NCBI RefSeq assembly: GCF_027530345.1
Contig: NZ_JAPZQK010000003.1
Location: 62,001 to 126,000 of the forward strand
Direction of reading: 5' to 3'
Length of the DNA: 64,000 bases
Origin: Silanimonas sp.
Lineage (GTDB): Bacteria > Pseudomonadota > Gammaproteobacteria > Xanthomonadales > Xanthomonadaceae
Shown here: positions 46,099 to 55,141 of the stretch, one piece after another
Layout of the letters: each line of letters starts with the position of its first letter
How positions within the stretch are numbered: the stretch's first letter is position 1
Made by a program: the position numbers and the translations under genes
Notes under the pieces: generated by a model
Seen by the model: only the letters and a program-made list of their open reading frames with translations
What the model was told of the DNA's origin: nothing
Database searches by the model: none

Positions 46099-47964
46099 AT
46101 GCGCCTGCTTCTCGCTTTCGTCCTCGCCCTGTTCGCGGCGGTCGCCCAGTCGGCCGACCGTGCCCATGACGAACACAGCGCCGCCGAGCCCGCTACCGTG
46201 CGCATCAGCGCCATGGCGCTGGACCTCCGGGTGGATTTCGCCGCCCGGACGCTGGCCGGCGAGGTGGTCCATACCCTCGCTTGGGCCGACCCGGCGGCGG
46301 CCGGCCCCGCCGAACTGGTGCTCGATACCCGCGATCTCGCCATCGAGCGCGTGCAGGCCCGCAAGGGCGACGGCCGCTGGCAGCGCGTCGAGTTCAGCCT
46401 TGCCGAGCGCGATGCCATCTTCGGCAGCACGCTCCGCATTGCCCTGCCTTCGCGCATGGATGCGGTGCGCATCCGCTACCGCACCTCGCCCGAGGCCTCC
46501 GGCCTGCAGTGGATGACCCCGGCGATGACGGCGGGCGGTAAGCAGCCTCTGCTGTTCAGCCAGTCGCAGGCCATCCATGCCCGCAGCTGGGTGCCGCTGC
46601 AGGACACGCCAGGCGTGCGCTTCACCTACACGGCGCGAATCCGCACGGCGGCGGGCCTGATGGCGCTGATGAGCGCCGACAACGACCCGGCCGCGCGCGC
46701 CGACGGCGACTACCGCTTCACCATGGCGCAGCCGATCCCCAGCTACCTGCTGGCCATCGCCGTGGGCGATTTCCGCTTCAAGGCGATCTCGGAGCGCGCC
46801 GGCGTGTGGGCCGAGGCCCCGGTGCTCGACCGCGCCGCCGCGGAGTTCGGCGATACCGAAAAGATGATCGCCGCCACCGAGACGCTCTACGGCCCCTACC
46901 GCTGGGAGCGCTACGACCTGCTGATCCTGCCGGCGAGCTTCCCGTTCGGCGGCATGGAGAACCCGCGCCTCTCCTTCATCACGCCGACGGTGATCACCGG
47001 CGACAAATCGCTCGTTTCGCTGATCGCGCACGAGCTGGCGCACTCGTGGTCGGGCAACCTCGTCACCAATGCCAGCTGGAAGGACATGTGGCTCAACGAG
47101 GGCTTCACCAGCTACGTCGAGAACCGCATCGTCGAAGCCGTGTACGGCCGCGAGCAGGCCGACATGGAGGACGTGGTGAGCCAGGGCGGCCTGCGCGCCG
47201 AACTGGCCTCGCTGCCGCCGGCCCAGCAGGTGCTGGCGCTGCCGCCATCGCCGGGTCGCGACCCGGACGAGGCCCTCACCGACGTCGCCTACATCAAGGG
47301 CCAGTGGTTCCTCTCGTTCCTCGAGGGGCGCTTCGGCCGCGAGGCCTTCGATCCCTTCCTGCGGAAGTGGTTCGACGAGCATGCGTTCAAGAGCGTGACC
47401 ACCGATGACTTCCTCGCCTTCCTGCGTCGCGAGCTGATCGCGAAGAACCCGGGCAAGCTCACCGAGGCCGAGCTGGCCGCGTGGATCGCCGGCCCCGGCC
47501 TGCCCGAGACCGCCGTCGCGGCCACGTCGCCGCGCCTCGCCGCCGTCGACGCCGCGCGCGAGGACTGGCTGAAGCGCCGCGTCGCGGTCGCCGAGCTCGA
47601 CACGTCGAAATGGATCACGCAGGAGTGGGTGCACTTCCTCGAGGGCCTGCCGGAGGACATCGCCGCCGAGCGGCTGCTGGAGCTGGACGGCGCCTTCCGC
47701 TTCACCGGTACGGCCAACGGCGAGATCGCGCAGCGCTGGTACCCGATCACCGTGCGTGCGGGCTATTTCGAAGCGCGTCCGGCGCTGGCGCAGTTCCTGC
47801 GCAAGGTCGGTCGTCGCAAGCTGATCCTGCCGAGCTACGTGGCGCTTGCCGAGACGCCGGATGGCCTCGCCTTCGCGACCCAGGTGCTGCAGCAGGCCAG
47901 CGCGGGCTACCACCCGATCACCCGCGGCGCCGTGCAGGCCGTGCTCGACGCGGCGGCGAAGTAA
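46099..47964 (+). CDS. Exported M1 family aminopeptidase (leukotriene A4 hydrolase-like)
   Basis: A 621-residue zinc peptidase with a signal peptide (MRLLLAFVLALFAAVAQSA). The exopeptidase motif appears as FGGMENP near residue 295, the zinc site as HELAHSWSGNLV (HEXXH) near 325 with the third ligand in WLNEGF. A leukotriene A4 hydrolase-type C-terminal helical domain follows. It would remove N-terminal residues from peptides in the periplasm. The next gene, an alpha/beta hydrolase, starts 6 bases later. Confidence 0.93.
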   Translation: MRLLLAFVLALFAAVAQSADRAHDEHSAAEPATVRISAMALDLRVDFAARTLAGEVVHTLAWADPAAAGPAELVLDTRDLAIERVQARKGDGRWQRVEFSLAERDAIFGSTLRIALPSRMDAVRIRYRTSPEASGLQWMTPAMTAGGKQPLLFSQSQAIHARSWVPLQDTPGVRFTYTARIRTAAGLMALMSADNDPAARADGDYRFTMAQPIPSYLLAIAVGDFRFKAISERAGVWAEAPVLDRAAAEFGDTEKMIAATETLYGPYRWERYDLLILPASFPFGGMENPRLSFITPTVITGDKSLVSLIAHELAHSWSGNLVTNASWKDMWLNEGFTSYVENRIVEAVYGREQADMEDVVSQGGLRAELASLPPAQQVLALPPSPGRDPDEALTDVAYIKGQWFLSFLEGRFGREAFDPFLRKWFDEHAFKSVTTDDFLAFLRRELIAKNPGKLTEAELAAWIAGPGLPETAVAATSPRLAAVDAAREDWLKRRVAVAELDTSKWITQEWVHFLEGLPEDIAAERLLELDGAFRFTGTANGEIAQRWYPITVRAGYFEARPALAQFLRKVGRRKLILPSYVALAETPDGLAFATQVLQQASAGYHPITRGAVQAVLDAAAK

Positions 47965-47970
47965 GCCGCG

Positions 47971-48966
47971 ATGCCCGACGCGCGCGTGCCGACCGTGTCG
48001 TCCGGTGCGCCGCGAGGTTCGCGGCGCCGCACGATCATCCTCGCGGCGCTGGCCTTTGACGTCCTGATCGTCATCGGCCTGCTCGCGTGGCGGCCGGAGT
48101 GGGCGCTGCAGGGCTGGTTCGCCGCGCAGCGCCTCCAGGCCGGTGCCGAGGTGCGCAGCGTGGAGGTGGATGGCCAGCGCATCGTGCAGCTCGAGGCCGG
48201 CCCCGTCGACGCGCCGCTGGTCGTGCTGCTGCACGGTTTCACCGGGACGAAGGAGAACTGGCTGCCGCTGATGGCCGAGCTCTCGGCGACGCATCGCGTC
48301 ATCGCGCCGGATCTGCCCGGTTGGGGCGAGAGCCAGCGCGAGCCCGGCGCCGATTACGGCGTGGTGGCGCAGTCCGAGCGCATCGCCGCGTGGCTCGGCA
48401 CGCTGCCGCGCGTGCCCGATCTTCTGGCCGGGCACTCGATGGGCGGCCACATCACCGGCCTCGTCGCCGCCCGCCATCCCGAGCGCGTGCGGCGCATCGC
48501 CCTGCTGTCGGCGGCAGGCGTGCCCTTCGCGCCGAACGAATTCGGCCGCGCCGTGCTCGATGGCGGGCACCCCTTCGCCGTCGAGGACCGCGCGTCGCTC
48601 GACCGCTACCTCGGCCTCGTGTTCACCGACCCGCCCTTCGTGCCGTGGCCCGCGGACCGTGCCCTCATCGCGCGGCGCATCACCGACAACGCGTTCGAGC
48701 GCGAGGTCCTCGCGCGCCTGCGCGGCGTCGAGGCTTTCGCGGTGCAGCCGCTGCTGGGGGACATCCGTGCGCCCGCGCTGCTGCTGTGGTGCGACGACGA
48801 CCGCGTGATCGACCCGAGCTCTGCGGCGCTCTATGCCGCGGGATTGCGCGAATCGCGCACGGTGATGCTTCCGGGCTGCGGCCACATGCCGATGATGGCG
48901 GCGGCGGAGGAGGTGGCCGAGGCGCTGCGCGCGCAGGCCGCCATGCCGGGTTCGCCCGAGGGCTGA
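47971..48966 (+). CDS. Membrane-anchored alpha/beta hydrolase
   Basis: A 331-residue serine hydrolase with one N-terminal membrane helix (TIILAALAFDVLIVIGLLAW, residues 18-37), so probably facing the periplasm. The catalytic set is visible: oxyanion LHGFTGTKENW, nucleophile serine in GHSMGGH, aspartate in LLWCDDDRVIDP and histidine in GCGHMPMM. Substrate unknown (ester, amide or lipid). It follows the M1 peptidase by 6 bases and is likely cotranscribed. Confidence 0.87.
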   Translation: MPDARVPTVSSGAPRGSRRRTIILAALAFDVLIVIGLLAWRPEWALQGWFAAQRLQAGAEVRSVEVDGQRIVQLEAGPVDAPLVVLLHGFTGTKENWLPLMAELSATHRVIAPDLPGWGESQREPGADYGVVAQSERIAAWLGTLPRVPDLLAGHSMGGHITGLVAARHPERVRRIALLSAAGVPFAPNEFGRAVLDGGHPFAVEDRASLDRYLGLVFTDPPFVPWPADRALIARRITDNAFEREVLARLRGVEAFAVQPLLGDIRAPALLLWCDDDRVIDPSSAALYAAGLRESRTVMLPGCGHMPMMAAAEEVAEALRAQAAMPGSPEG

Positions 48967-49048
48967 ACCCCGCGGGCGGGAGGCGCCGGGCGTCGGGTGT
49001 CGTGACGGAGTAGGCTGCGCGGGCGTTTCCACACCCGGGAGTCCGCCG

Positions 49049-50956
49049 ATGCGCGCCACCGTCCTGTTGTCCGCTGCCCTGACGCTCGCCGGCGCGCTCG
49101 CGCCCGGTGGGTCCGCCGCTGCCGAAGCCGTGCCGAAGTACACGGCCGCGCAGTTCTTCGACACCACCTCGTTCCGCGTCGCCGATGCCGGTGGTCTGGC
49201 CTTCTCGCCCGACGGCGGCTCGGTGCTGATCAGCTCCGACGCCACGGGCGTCTTCAACGCCTACGCACTGCCGGTGGCCGGCGGCGCACCGGTGCCGCTC
49301 ACCGCGTCGACCACCGACGCCGTGTTCGCCGCCAGCTACCTGCCCGACGGTCGCGTGCTGGTGCAGGGCGACAAGGGTGGCAACGAGCTCACGCACGTCT
49401 ACCTGCGCGAGGCCGACGGCACGCTTCGCGACCTCACGCCTGGCGACACGCTCAAGGCCGGCTTCGCGGGCCTGAGCCCGGACGGCAAGACGCTGTGGAT
49501 CACCTCGAACGCGCGCGATCCGCAAGCCTTCGATGTGCTCGCCTACGACACCACGACCTTCGAGAGCCGCGTGCTGTTCCAGAACCCCGGTGGCTTCCTG
49601 CCCGCCGAGGTCTCGAACGACGGCCGCTGGGTGGCGCTGGAGAAGCCCAACACCTCGGCCGATTCCGATGTGTACCTCGTCGACCTGAAGGGCGACGGCC
49701 AACCTGCACTGATCACGCCGGGCGAGGGCGCGGTGTCGAACAGCGTCTATGGCTTCACGCCGGACTCGAAGACGCTGGTGATCGCCACCAATGCGCACGG
49801 CGAGTTCAACCAGGCGTGGACGCACGACCTCGTCAACGGCGAGCAGAAGCCGCTGATCGAAGCCGACTGGGACGTGATGTTCGTGGCCTGGTCGCCGAGC
49901 GGCCGCTACCGCGTGTCGGCGATCAATGCCGACGCCAGCACCGCGCTGACGATCCTCGACACCCGCGACGGCCAGCCGCTGCGCTTCGAGGGCCTGCCCG
50001 ACGGCGACATCGGCGCGGTTCGCTTCTCGCCGGACGAGGCGCGCGTGGCCTTCACCGTGGCCTCCGACACCTCGCCGTCCGATGTCTTCGTCGCCGATCT
50101 CGCCGACCGCAAGGTGCGTCGCCTCACCACCGCGCTCAATCCCGCCATCGACGAGTCGCACCTCGTCGAGGCGACGATCGTCCGCTACACGGCCGAGGGC
50201 GGCGTGCAGATTCCGTCCGTGCTTTACCGCCCGAAGGGCGCGTCCGCCGCGAACCCGGTGCCGGCGGTCGTGCTGGTGCACGGCGGCCCCGGTGGGCAGA
50301 CGCGCCGCGGCTACAGCGCGATGGTCCAGCACCTCGTCAACCACGGCTATGCCGTGCTCGGCGCCAACAACCGCGGCTCCTCGGGCTACGGCAAGACCTT
50401 CTTCCACATGGACGACCGCCAGCACGGCGAGGGCGACCTGCGTGACATCGTGGCCGGCGGCGACTGGCTGCGTGCGCAGGACTGGGTGGCCGATGACGAG
50501 GTGGCGGTGATGGGCGGCTCCTACGGCGGCTACATCACTGCAGCGGCACTGACTTTCCACCCCGAGGCCTTCGAAGCGGGCATCAACATCTTCGGTGTCA
50601 CCAACTGGGTGCGCACGCTGGAGTCGATCCCCGCGTGGTGGGGTGCCCAGCGGCAGGCGCTCTACGACGAGATGGGCGACCCGGCCACGGACGCCGAGCG
50701 CCATCGCCGCATCTCGCCGCTGTTCCACGCGAAGAACATCGTGCGTCCGATGCTCGTGGTGCAGGGTGCCAACGACCCGCGCGTGCTGCAGGTCGAATCC
50801 GACGAGCTGGTGGCGGCGGCGCGCGCGAACAACGTGCCCGTGGAGTACGTGCTGTTCCCCGACGAAGGCCATGGGTTCCTGCGCCGCGAGAACCGCATCA
50901 CCGCGCAGGAGGCCTACCTCAAGTTCCTCGACACCCACGTGCGAAAGGCCGACTGA
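49049..50956 (+). CDS. Exported S9 family prolyl oligopeptidase-like peptidase (S9B/S9C type)
   Basis: A 635-residue exported peptidase: signal peptide (MRATVLLSAALTLAGALAPGGSAAA), a beta-propeller with repeated SPDG and SPDGK segments (residues 50-370), and a hydrolase domain. Catalytic residues are S491 (GGSYGGY), D576 (GANDPRVLQVES) and H608 (DEGHGF). This resembles acylaminoacyl/dipeptidyl peptidases rather than the two S9A enzymes at 22.5-26.8 kb. The start has GGGAGT upstream. Confidence 0.92.
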   Translation: MRATVLLSAALTLAGALAPGGSAAAEAVPKYTAAQFFDTTSFRVADAGGLAFSPDGGSVLISSDATGVFNAYALPVAGGAPVPLTASTTDAVFAASYLPDGRVLVQGDKGGNELTHVYLREADGTLRDLTPGDTLKAGFAGLSPDGKTLWITSNARDPQAFDVLAYDTTTFESRVLFQNPGGFLPAEVSNDGRWVALEKPNTSADSDVYLVDLKGDGQPALITPGEGAVSNSVYGFTPDSKTLVIATNAHGEFNQAWTHDLVNGEQKPLIEADWDVMFVAWSPSGRYRVSAINADASTALTILDTRDGQPLRFEGLPDGDIGAVRFSPDEARVAFTVASDTSPSDVFVADLADRKVRRLTTALNPAIDESHLVEATIVRYTAEGGVQIPSVLYRPKGASAANPVPAVVLVHGGPGGQTRRGYSAMVQHLVNHGYAVLGANNRGSSGYGKTFFHMDDRQHGEGDLRDIVAGGDWLRAQDWVADDEVAVMGGSYGGYITAAALTFHPEAFEAGINIFGVTNWVRTLESIPAWWGAQRQALYDEMGDPATDAERHRRISPLFHAKNIVRPMLVVQGANDPRVLQVESDELVAAARANNVPVEYVLFPDEGHGFLRRENRITAQEAYLKFLDTHVRKAD

Positions 50957-50998
50957 ACCCGCGCCGGCGGCGTTCCTGCCGGTCATGGGCTGAAACGG

Positions 50999-51027
50999 AA
51001 ACGGGCGCCTCACGGCGCCCGTTTTTC
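50999..51027. terminator. Rho-independent terminator after the S9 peptidase
   Basis: An 11-bp stem AAACGGGCGCC (50999-51009) with GGCGCCCGTTT (51014-51024), TCAC loop, then further T to 51026. Serves the convergent genes on both sides. Confidence 0.85.
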
Positions 51028-51062
51028 ATTCCGATGGCCCGAGGTTCGGGCCCGTCGATCGA

Positions 51063-52730
51063 TTACTGCCCGCGCTGTGCCACTTTGCGGAAGGCGTTGC
51101 CTTCCACGTAGTTCGGCCACTCGCGGTTGCCGCCCAAGGTGCGGCCCACGTCGTAAAGCAGCTTCAGGTCCTGCATGGTGCCGCGCAGGTCCCAGTTGGC
51201 GTCGTAGTTGTCGCCGACCTTGTGGTAGCGCACCGCCGTGTAGTCCGTCATCCACGCGAGGCCGTACTCGCGGCCCTTCTCGCGGTGGTCGACGCCCCCC
51301 TTGGCGTAAAGCGCCGGCACGCCGGCCTTGGCGAAGTTGAAGTGGTCGGAGCGGAAGAAGTAGCCGTTCTGCGGCTCGCTTTCCTCCATCAGCACGCGGT
51401 CCTGCGCTTCCGCGAGGGGGCGGGCGACGTCGTCGAGCGTCGAGTTGCCGAGGCCGATGACCACCAGCTCCCTCGAGGGGCCGATCACGCTCATGGCATC
51501 CAAGTTGATGACGGCGACGGTCTTCTCCAGCGGGATGGACGGGTGCGCGGCGTAGTACTTCGAGCCCAGCAGGCCGGATTCCTCCAGCGTGACGAACAGG
51601 AAGACCATGCTGCGTTCCGGCGCCGGGCGCAGCACCGTGAAGGCCTCGGCGATCTCCAGCACGCCGGCCACGCCGGTGGCGTTGTCGATGGCGCCGTTGA
51701 AGATGCGATCACCCACGCCGGAGAAGTTGCGGCCCAAGTGGTCCCAGTGCGCGGTGTAGACGATGGCTTCGTCCGGGTGCGTGGTGCCCGGAAGCATCGC
51801 GATGACGTTCTGCGAGGTCGCCGTGCGCGAGCTGCTCTTCAGCGACAGCGAGAACGTGGCCTTCAGCGGCACCGGCTTGAAGCCGCGCTGGTTGGCGGCC
51901 GTGCGCATCGCCTCGAAGTCGAGGCCGGCGTCGGCGAACAGCGTGGTCGCGGTGGCGGCATTGATCCAGCCTTGCGCCGGCAGGCGCGGTTCCGGGTCTT
52001 CGCTCGGCGGCAGGTCGAACTGCGGCCCACCCCAGCTGTTCTGCACCACTTCCCACGGGTAGGCCGCGCCGACGTCGTCATGGATGATCAGCGCCGCGGC
52101 GGCGCCCTGGCGGGCGGCTTCCTCGAACTTGTAGGTCCAGCGCCCGTAGTAGGTCATGCGCTTGCCGCCGAACAGTTCGGCGCTGCCGACGTGGAAGCCC
52201 GGGTCGTTGATCAGCATCACGACCGTCTTGCCCTTCACGTCGAGGCCGTCGTAGTCGTTCCAGCCGGCTTCCGGCGCGTTCACGCCGTAGCCGACGAACA
52301 CGAGCTCGCTGCCGTCGATGGTCACTTCCGTCTGGCCGGTGCGGGTGCCGACCACCACTTCGGGGCCGATGGCCGGGGCGAGCGTCTGCTTCGCCGTGGT
52401 GAGCGTGAAGGTGCTGGTCTTGTCGTCGGCCTTGGTCTCGGTCATCGGGACGTCCTGCGTCCACGAACCGTTGTTGCCGGGCTGGAGGCCGAGGCGCTGC
52501 AGCTGGGCGATCAGGTACTCGACGGTCTTGGTCTCGCCGATGCCGCCGGGCGAACGGCCGGCGAAGTCATCGCCGGAGAGGGTGCGCACGTGGGCGCTGA
52601 AATCCTCGGCCGAGATCTCGGGCCCGAAGCTGTGCTGGGCCGTCGCGGTGGCGGCGGCCGGCGGCACCGGCGTGGCGCAGGCGGCCGCGCTGGTGAGGAG
52701 GGCGACGCCCGCCATCAGGGTGGATCGCAT
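51063..52730 (-). CDS. M28 family metallopeptidase, exported lipoprotein-like
   Basis: A protein of about 555 residues with a signal peptide and lipobox-like SAAAC. A PA-type inserted domain (FGGKRMTYYGRWTYKFEEAARQ region) sits inside the peptidase. The dinuclear zinc set is visible: H and D in TAHWDHLGRN, D in DNATGVAG, E in EESGLLGSKYY, D in NLDAMS and H in FRSDHFNF. It would be an aminopeptidase or carboxypeptidase acting outside the cytoplasm. I chose the ATG at 52730; a GTG directly before it is in frame. Confidence 0.91.
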   Translation of the reverse strand: MRSTLMAGVALLTSAAACATPVPPAAATATAQHSFGPEISAEDFSAHVRTLSGDDFAGRSPGGIGETKTVEYLIAQLQRLGLQPGNNGSWTQDVPMTETKADDKTSTFTLTTAKQTLAPAIGPEVVVGTRTGQTEVTIDGSELVFVGYGVNAPEAGWNDYDGLDVKGKTVVMLINDPGFHVGSAELFGGKRMTYYGRWTYKFEEAARQGAAAALIIHDDVGAAYPWEVVQNSWGGPQFDLPPSEDPEPRLPAQGWINAATATTLFADAGLDFEAMRTAANQRGFKPVPLKATFSLSLKSSSRTATSQNVIAMLPGTTHPDEAIVYTAHWDHLGRNFSGVGDRIFNGAIDNATGVAGVLEIAEAFTVLRPAPERSMVFLFVTLEESGLLGSKYYAAHPSIPLEKTVAVINLDAMSVIGPSRELVVIGLGNSTLDDVARPLAEAQDRVLMEESEPQNGYFFRSDHFNFAKAGVPALYAKGGVDHREKGREYGLAWMTDYTAVRYHKVGDNYDANWDLRGTMQDLKLLYDVGRTLGGNREWPNYVEGNAFRKVAQRGQ

Positions 52731-52790
52731 CACGGGGACACTCCAACGTGGAAACGTCCCGTGATTCTATGCGGCCCGCCCCTAGGCCGG

Positions 52791-53522
52791 TTACTCGGGC
52801 GCGTCTTCGCCCTCATAGCGCACGGCCGTGGCGCCGCGCACTTCGCCGATGGTGGCCGTGGCATGCACGTAGAGCTTCACCTCGCGCTTGAACACCATCG
52901 GGCCGTTCACCTTCGCCTCCGGGCCGATGACGATCCGCGGCAGCTTCTCGCTGCCCCAGTTCCACCAGCCGCGGTTCGGTTCTTCGATCTCGATGCTGCC
53001 GGCCTGCGACCCGCGGGCGAGGGTGATATCACCGTTCACCGTCCGCATCACGCCGCGCACGGTGCCGCCATCCAGACGGATGCCGCCGTTCACCGTGTCG
53101 GCGTCGCCGGCCACCACGCCGCGCGGACCGATGCGGATGGCGCCGTTGACGGTTTCGAGGTCGCCGGACACCTCGCTGTCGATGTCGAGGCTGATGCCGC
53201 CGTTCACGGTCTCGGCGCTGCCCAGCCTCACCTTGGCGGCGATGCTGATGCCGCCGTTGACGGTCTCGGCGCTGCCGACCGTGGCGCCTTCCTCGATGCT
53301 GATGCCGCCGTTGACGGTCTCGGCGCTGCGCACCGTGGCGCCGCGCTGGATGCTGATGCCGCCGTTCACCGAATCGAGGCTGTCGTAGGCCTGGCCGGCC
53401 TGGGCGGTGATGCTGCCCAGCACCTTCGACTCGCTGGGCGGGCTGTCGGCCAGGGCGTGACCGGCGCCGACGGCGAGGGCCAAGGCGAGGACCAGCGGGC
53501 TGAGGCGGACGGGATGGCGCAT
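52791..53522 (-). CDS. Exported repeat protein with TVNGG beta-solenoid repeats
   Basis: A 243-residue protein with a signal peptide (MRHPVRLSPLVLALALAVGAGHALA). Seven units carry the motif (S/T)VNG-x-I-x-(I/L) between residues 53 and 165, most spaced 18 residues apart (GGISI-x13). This pattern suggests a right-handed beta-helix like bactofilin or DUF4097-type adhesins. The C-terminal third contains IEEPNRGWWNWGSEKLP and a final strand-rich part ending EGEDAPE. No enzyme motif. Function unknown; a structural or surface-binding role is inference. Confidence 0.75.
   Translation of the reverse strand: MRHPVRLSPLVLALALAVGAGHALADSPPSESKVLGSITAQAGQAYDSLDSVNGGISIQRGATVRSAETVNGGISIEEGATVGSAETVNGGISIAAKVRLGSAETVNGGISLDIDSEVSGDLETVNGAIRIGPRGVVAGDADTVNGGIRLDGGTVRGVMRTVNGDITLARGSQAGSIEIEEPNRGWWNWGSEKLPRIVIGPEAKVNGPMVFKREVKLYVHATATIGEVRGATAVRYEGEDAPE
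53166..53381 (-). repeat. Four near-identical 54-bp tandem repeats in the solenoid gene
   Basis: The segment GATGCCGCCG recurs at 53193, 53247, 53301 and 53355, exactly 54 bases apart, with neighbouring bases also conserved. This encodes 18-residue units SAETVNGGISI plus a variable part. The DNA identity suggests recent duplication or repeat homogenisation. Confidence 0.85.
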
Positions 53523-53608
53523 GGCGGGCTCCGGGTCGGGATGACGCGGCCATCCTGCCGCCCGCCGGCTAGACTTGTCGCCTCCCTTTCGTCACTGGTG
53601 CAAAGGTC

Positions 53609-55141
53609 ATGGCGTCGCGTCCGAAACCCGTCCTGCTGCTGATCCTCGATGGCTGGGGCCATCGCGACGAGACGGCCGACAACGCCATCGCCCTTGCCCG
53701 GGTGCCGCACTGGCGCCGCCTGCTGGCCGAGTGCCCGCACACCCTCGTCCACACGGAAGGCAAGTTTGTCGGCCTGCCGGACGGCCAGATGGGCAATTCC
53801 GAGGTCGGCCACATGAACATCGGCGCCGGCCGCATCGTCTACCAGGACCTCACCCGGGTGGACGCCGAGATCGAGAGCGGCGACTTCTTCCGCAACCCCG
53901 AGCTTCTGGCCGCCTGCCACGCGGCCCGCGACGCCGGCGGCACCCTGCACCTGATGGGCCTGCTCTCGCCGGGCGGCGTGCACTCGCACGAGGCGCACCT
54001 GTTCGCGCTCATCGAGATGGCGAAGCGCGAAGGTGTGGCCCGGGTGGCTGTGCACGCCTTCCTCGACGGCCGCGACATGCCGCCGAAGTCGGCTGAACCT
54101 TCGCTGCGCGCCCTGGCCGACGCCATGGCGAAGGCCGGAAACGCGCACCTCGCCAGCGTGTCGGGCCGCTACTTCGCGATGGACCGCGACCAGCGCTGGG
54201 ATCGCGTCGAGGTTGCGTTCCGCGCCATGACCGAAGGCGTCGCCGAGTTCCGCGCGGCTGACGGTCTGGCCGCGCTCGAGGCCGCCTACGCCCGCGGCGA
54301 GAACGACGAGTTCGTGAAGCCGACCGTGATCGCGGGTGCCGCCCCGATGCGCGACGGCGACGCCGTGGTGTTCTTCAATTTCCGCGCCGATCGCGCCCGC
54401 CAGATCACCGCGGCCTTCACCGTGCCGGGCTTCGACGGTTTCGCGAAGCCGCGCGCGATCGCGCTGTCGCGCTTCGTCGGCATGGCCGAGTACTCGTCGG
54501 AGCTGCCGGCGAAGGTGGCCTACGCGCCGGAAGACCTGCGCGACACGCTGGGCGAAGTGATCGCCGCCGCCGGTCTGAAGCAGCTGCGCATCGCCGAGAC
54601 CGAGAAGTACGCGCACGTCACCTTCTTCTTCAGCGGCGGCCGCGAAGCCCTGCTGCCGGGCGAATCGCGCGAGCTCGTGCCCTCGCCCAAGGTCGCCACC
54701 TACGACCTGCAGCCGGAGATGAGCTGCCCGGAACTCACCGACAAGCTGGTCGCCGCGATTCGCGGCGGCGAGGTCGATTTCATCGCCTGCAACATCGCCA
54801 ACCCCGATATGGTCGGCCACACCGGGGATTTGCAGGCCGGGATCAAGGCGGCGGAAGCGGTCGACACCGCCCTCGGCCGCCTGCGCGAAGCCATCGAGGC
54901 GGTCGGCGGCGAGATGCTCGTCACCGCCGACCACGGCAACCTCGAGATGATGCGCGACCCGGAGACCGGCCAGCCGCACACCGCGCACACGGTCGGTCCG
55001 GTGCCCTTCGTGTACGTCGGCCGCAAGGCCACGCTGCGATCGGGCGGCGCGCTGCGCGACATCGCCCCGACGGTGCTGCAGCTGATGGGCCTGCCGAAGC
55101 CGGCGGCGATGACCGGCGAATCGCTGGTGCAGCCCGCTTGA
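53609..55141 (+). CDS. gpmI: 2,3-bisphosphoglycerate-independent phosphoglycerate mutase
   Basis: A 510-residue cytoplasmic manganese enzyme of glycolysis, interconverting 3- and 2-phosphoglycerate. The N-terminus LLLILDGWG carries a metal aspartate, catalytic S64 is in MGNSEVGHMNIGAGR and the late metal sites are NPDMVGHTG and TADHGNLE. AAGG lies upstream of the ATG, and a possible -10 (TAGACT, 53570-53575). It is followed by envC and ctpA, as in other gammaproteobacteria. Confidence 0.97.
   Translation: MASRPKPVLLLILDGWGHRDETADNAIALARVPHWRRLLAECPHTLVHTEGKFVGLPDGQMGNSEVGHMNIGAGRIVYQDLTRVDAEIESGDFFRNPELLAACHAARDAGGTLHLMGLLSPGGVHSHEAHLFALIEMAKREGVARVAVHAFLDGRDMPPKSAEPSLRALADAMAKAGNAHLASVSGRYFAMDRDQRWDRVEVAFRAMTEGVAEFRAADGLAALEAAYARGENDEFVKPTVIAGAAPMRDGDAVVFFNFRADRARQITAAFTVPGFDGFAKPRAIALSRFVGMAEYSSELPAKVAYAPEDLRDTLGEVIAAAGLKQLRIAETEKYAHVTFFFSGGREALLPGESRELVPSPKVATYDLQPEMSCPELTDKLVAAIRGGEVDFIACNIANPDMVGHTGDLQAGIKAAEAVDTALGRLREAIEAVGGEMLVTADHGNLEMMRDPETGQPHTAHTVGPVPFVYVGRKATLRSGGALRDIAPTVLQLMGLPKPAAMTGESLVQPA

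Noticed and set aside
46069-49257. 1062-residue minus-strand open frame opposite the M1 peptidase and the alpha/beta hydrolase
   Set aside because: It is the antisense of well-supported genes, with no domain and a His/Arg-rich composition typical of antisense GC-rich frames.
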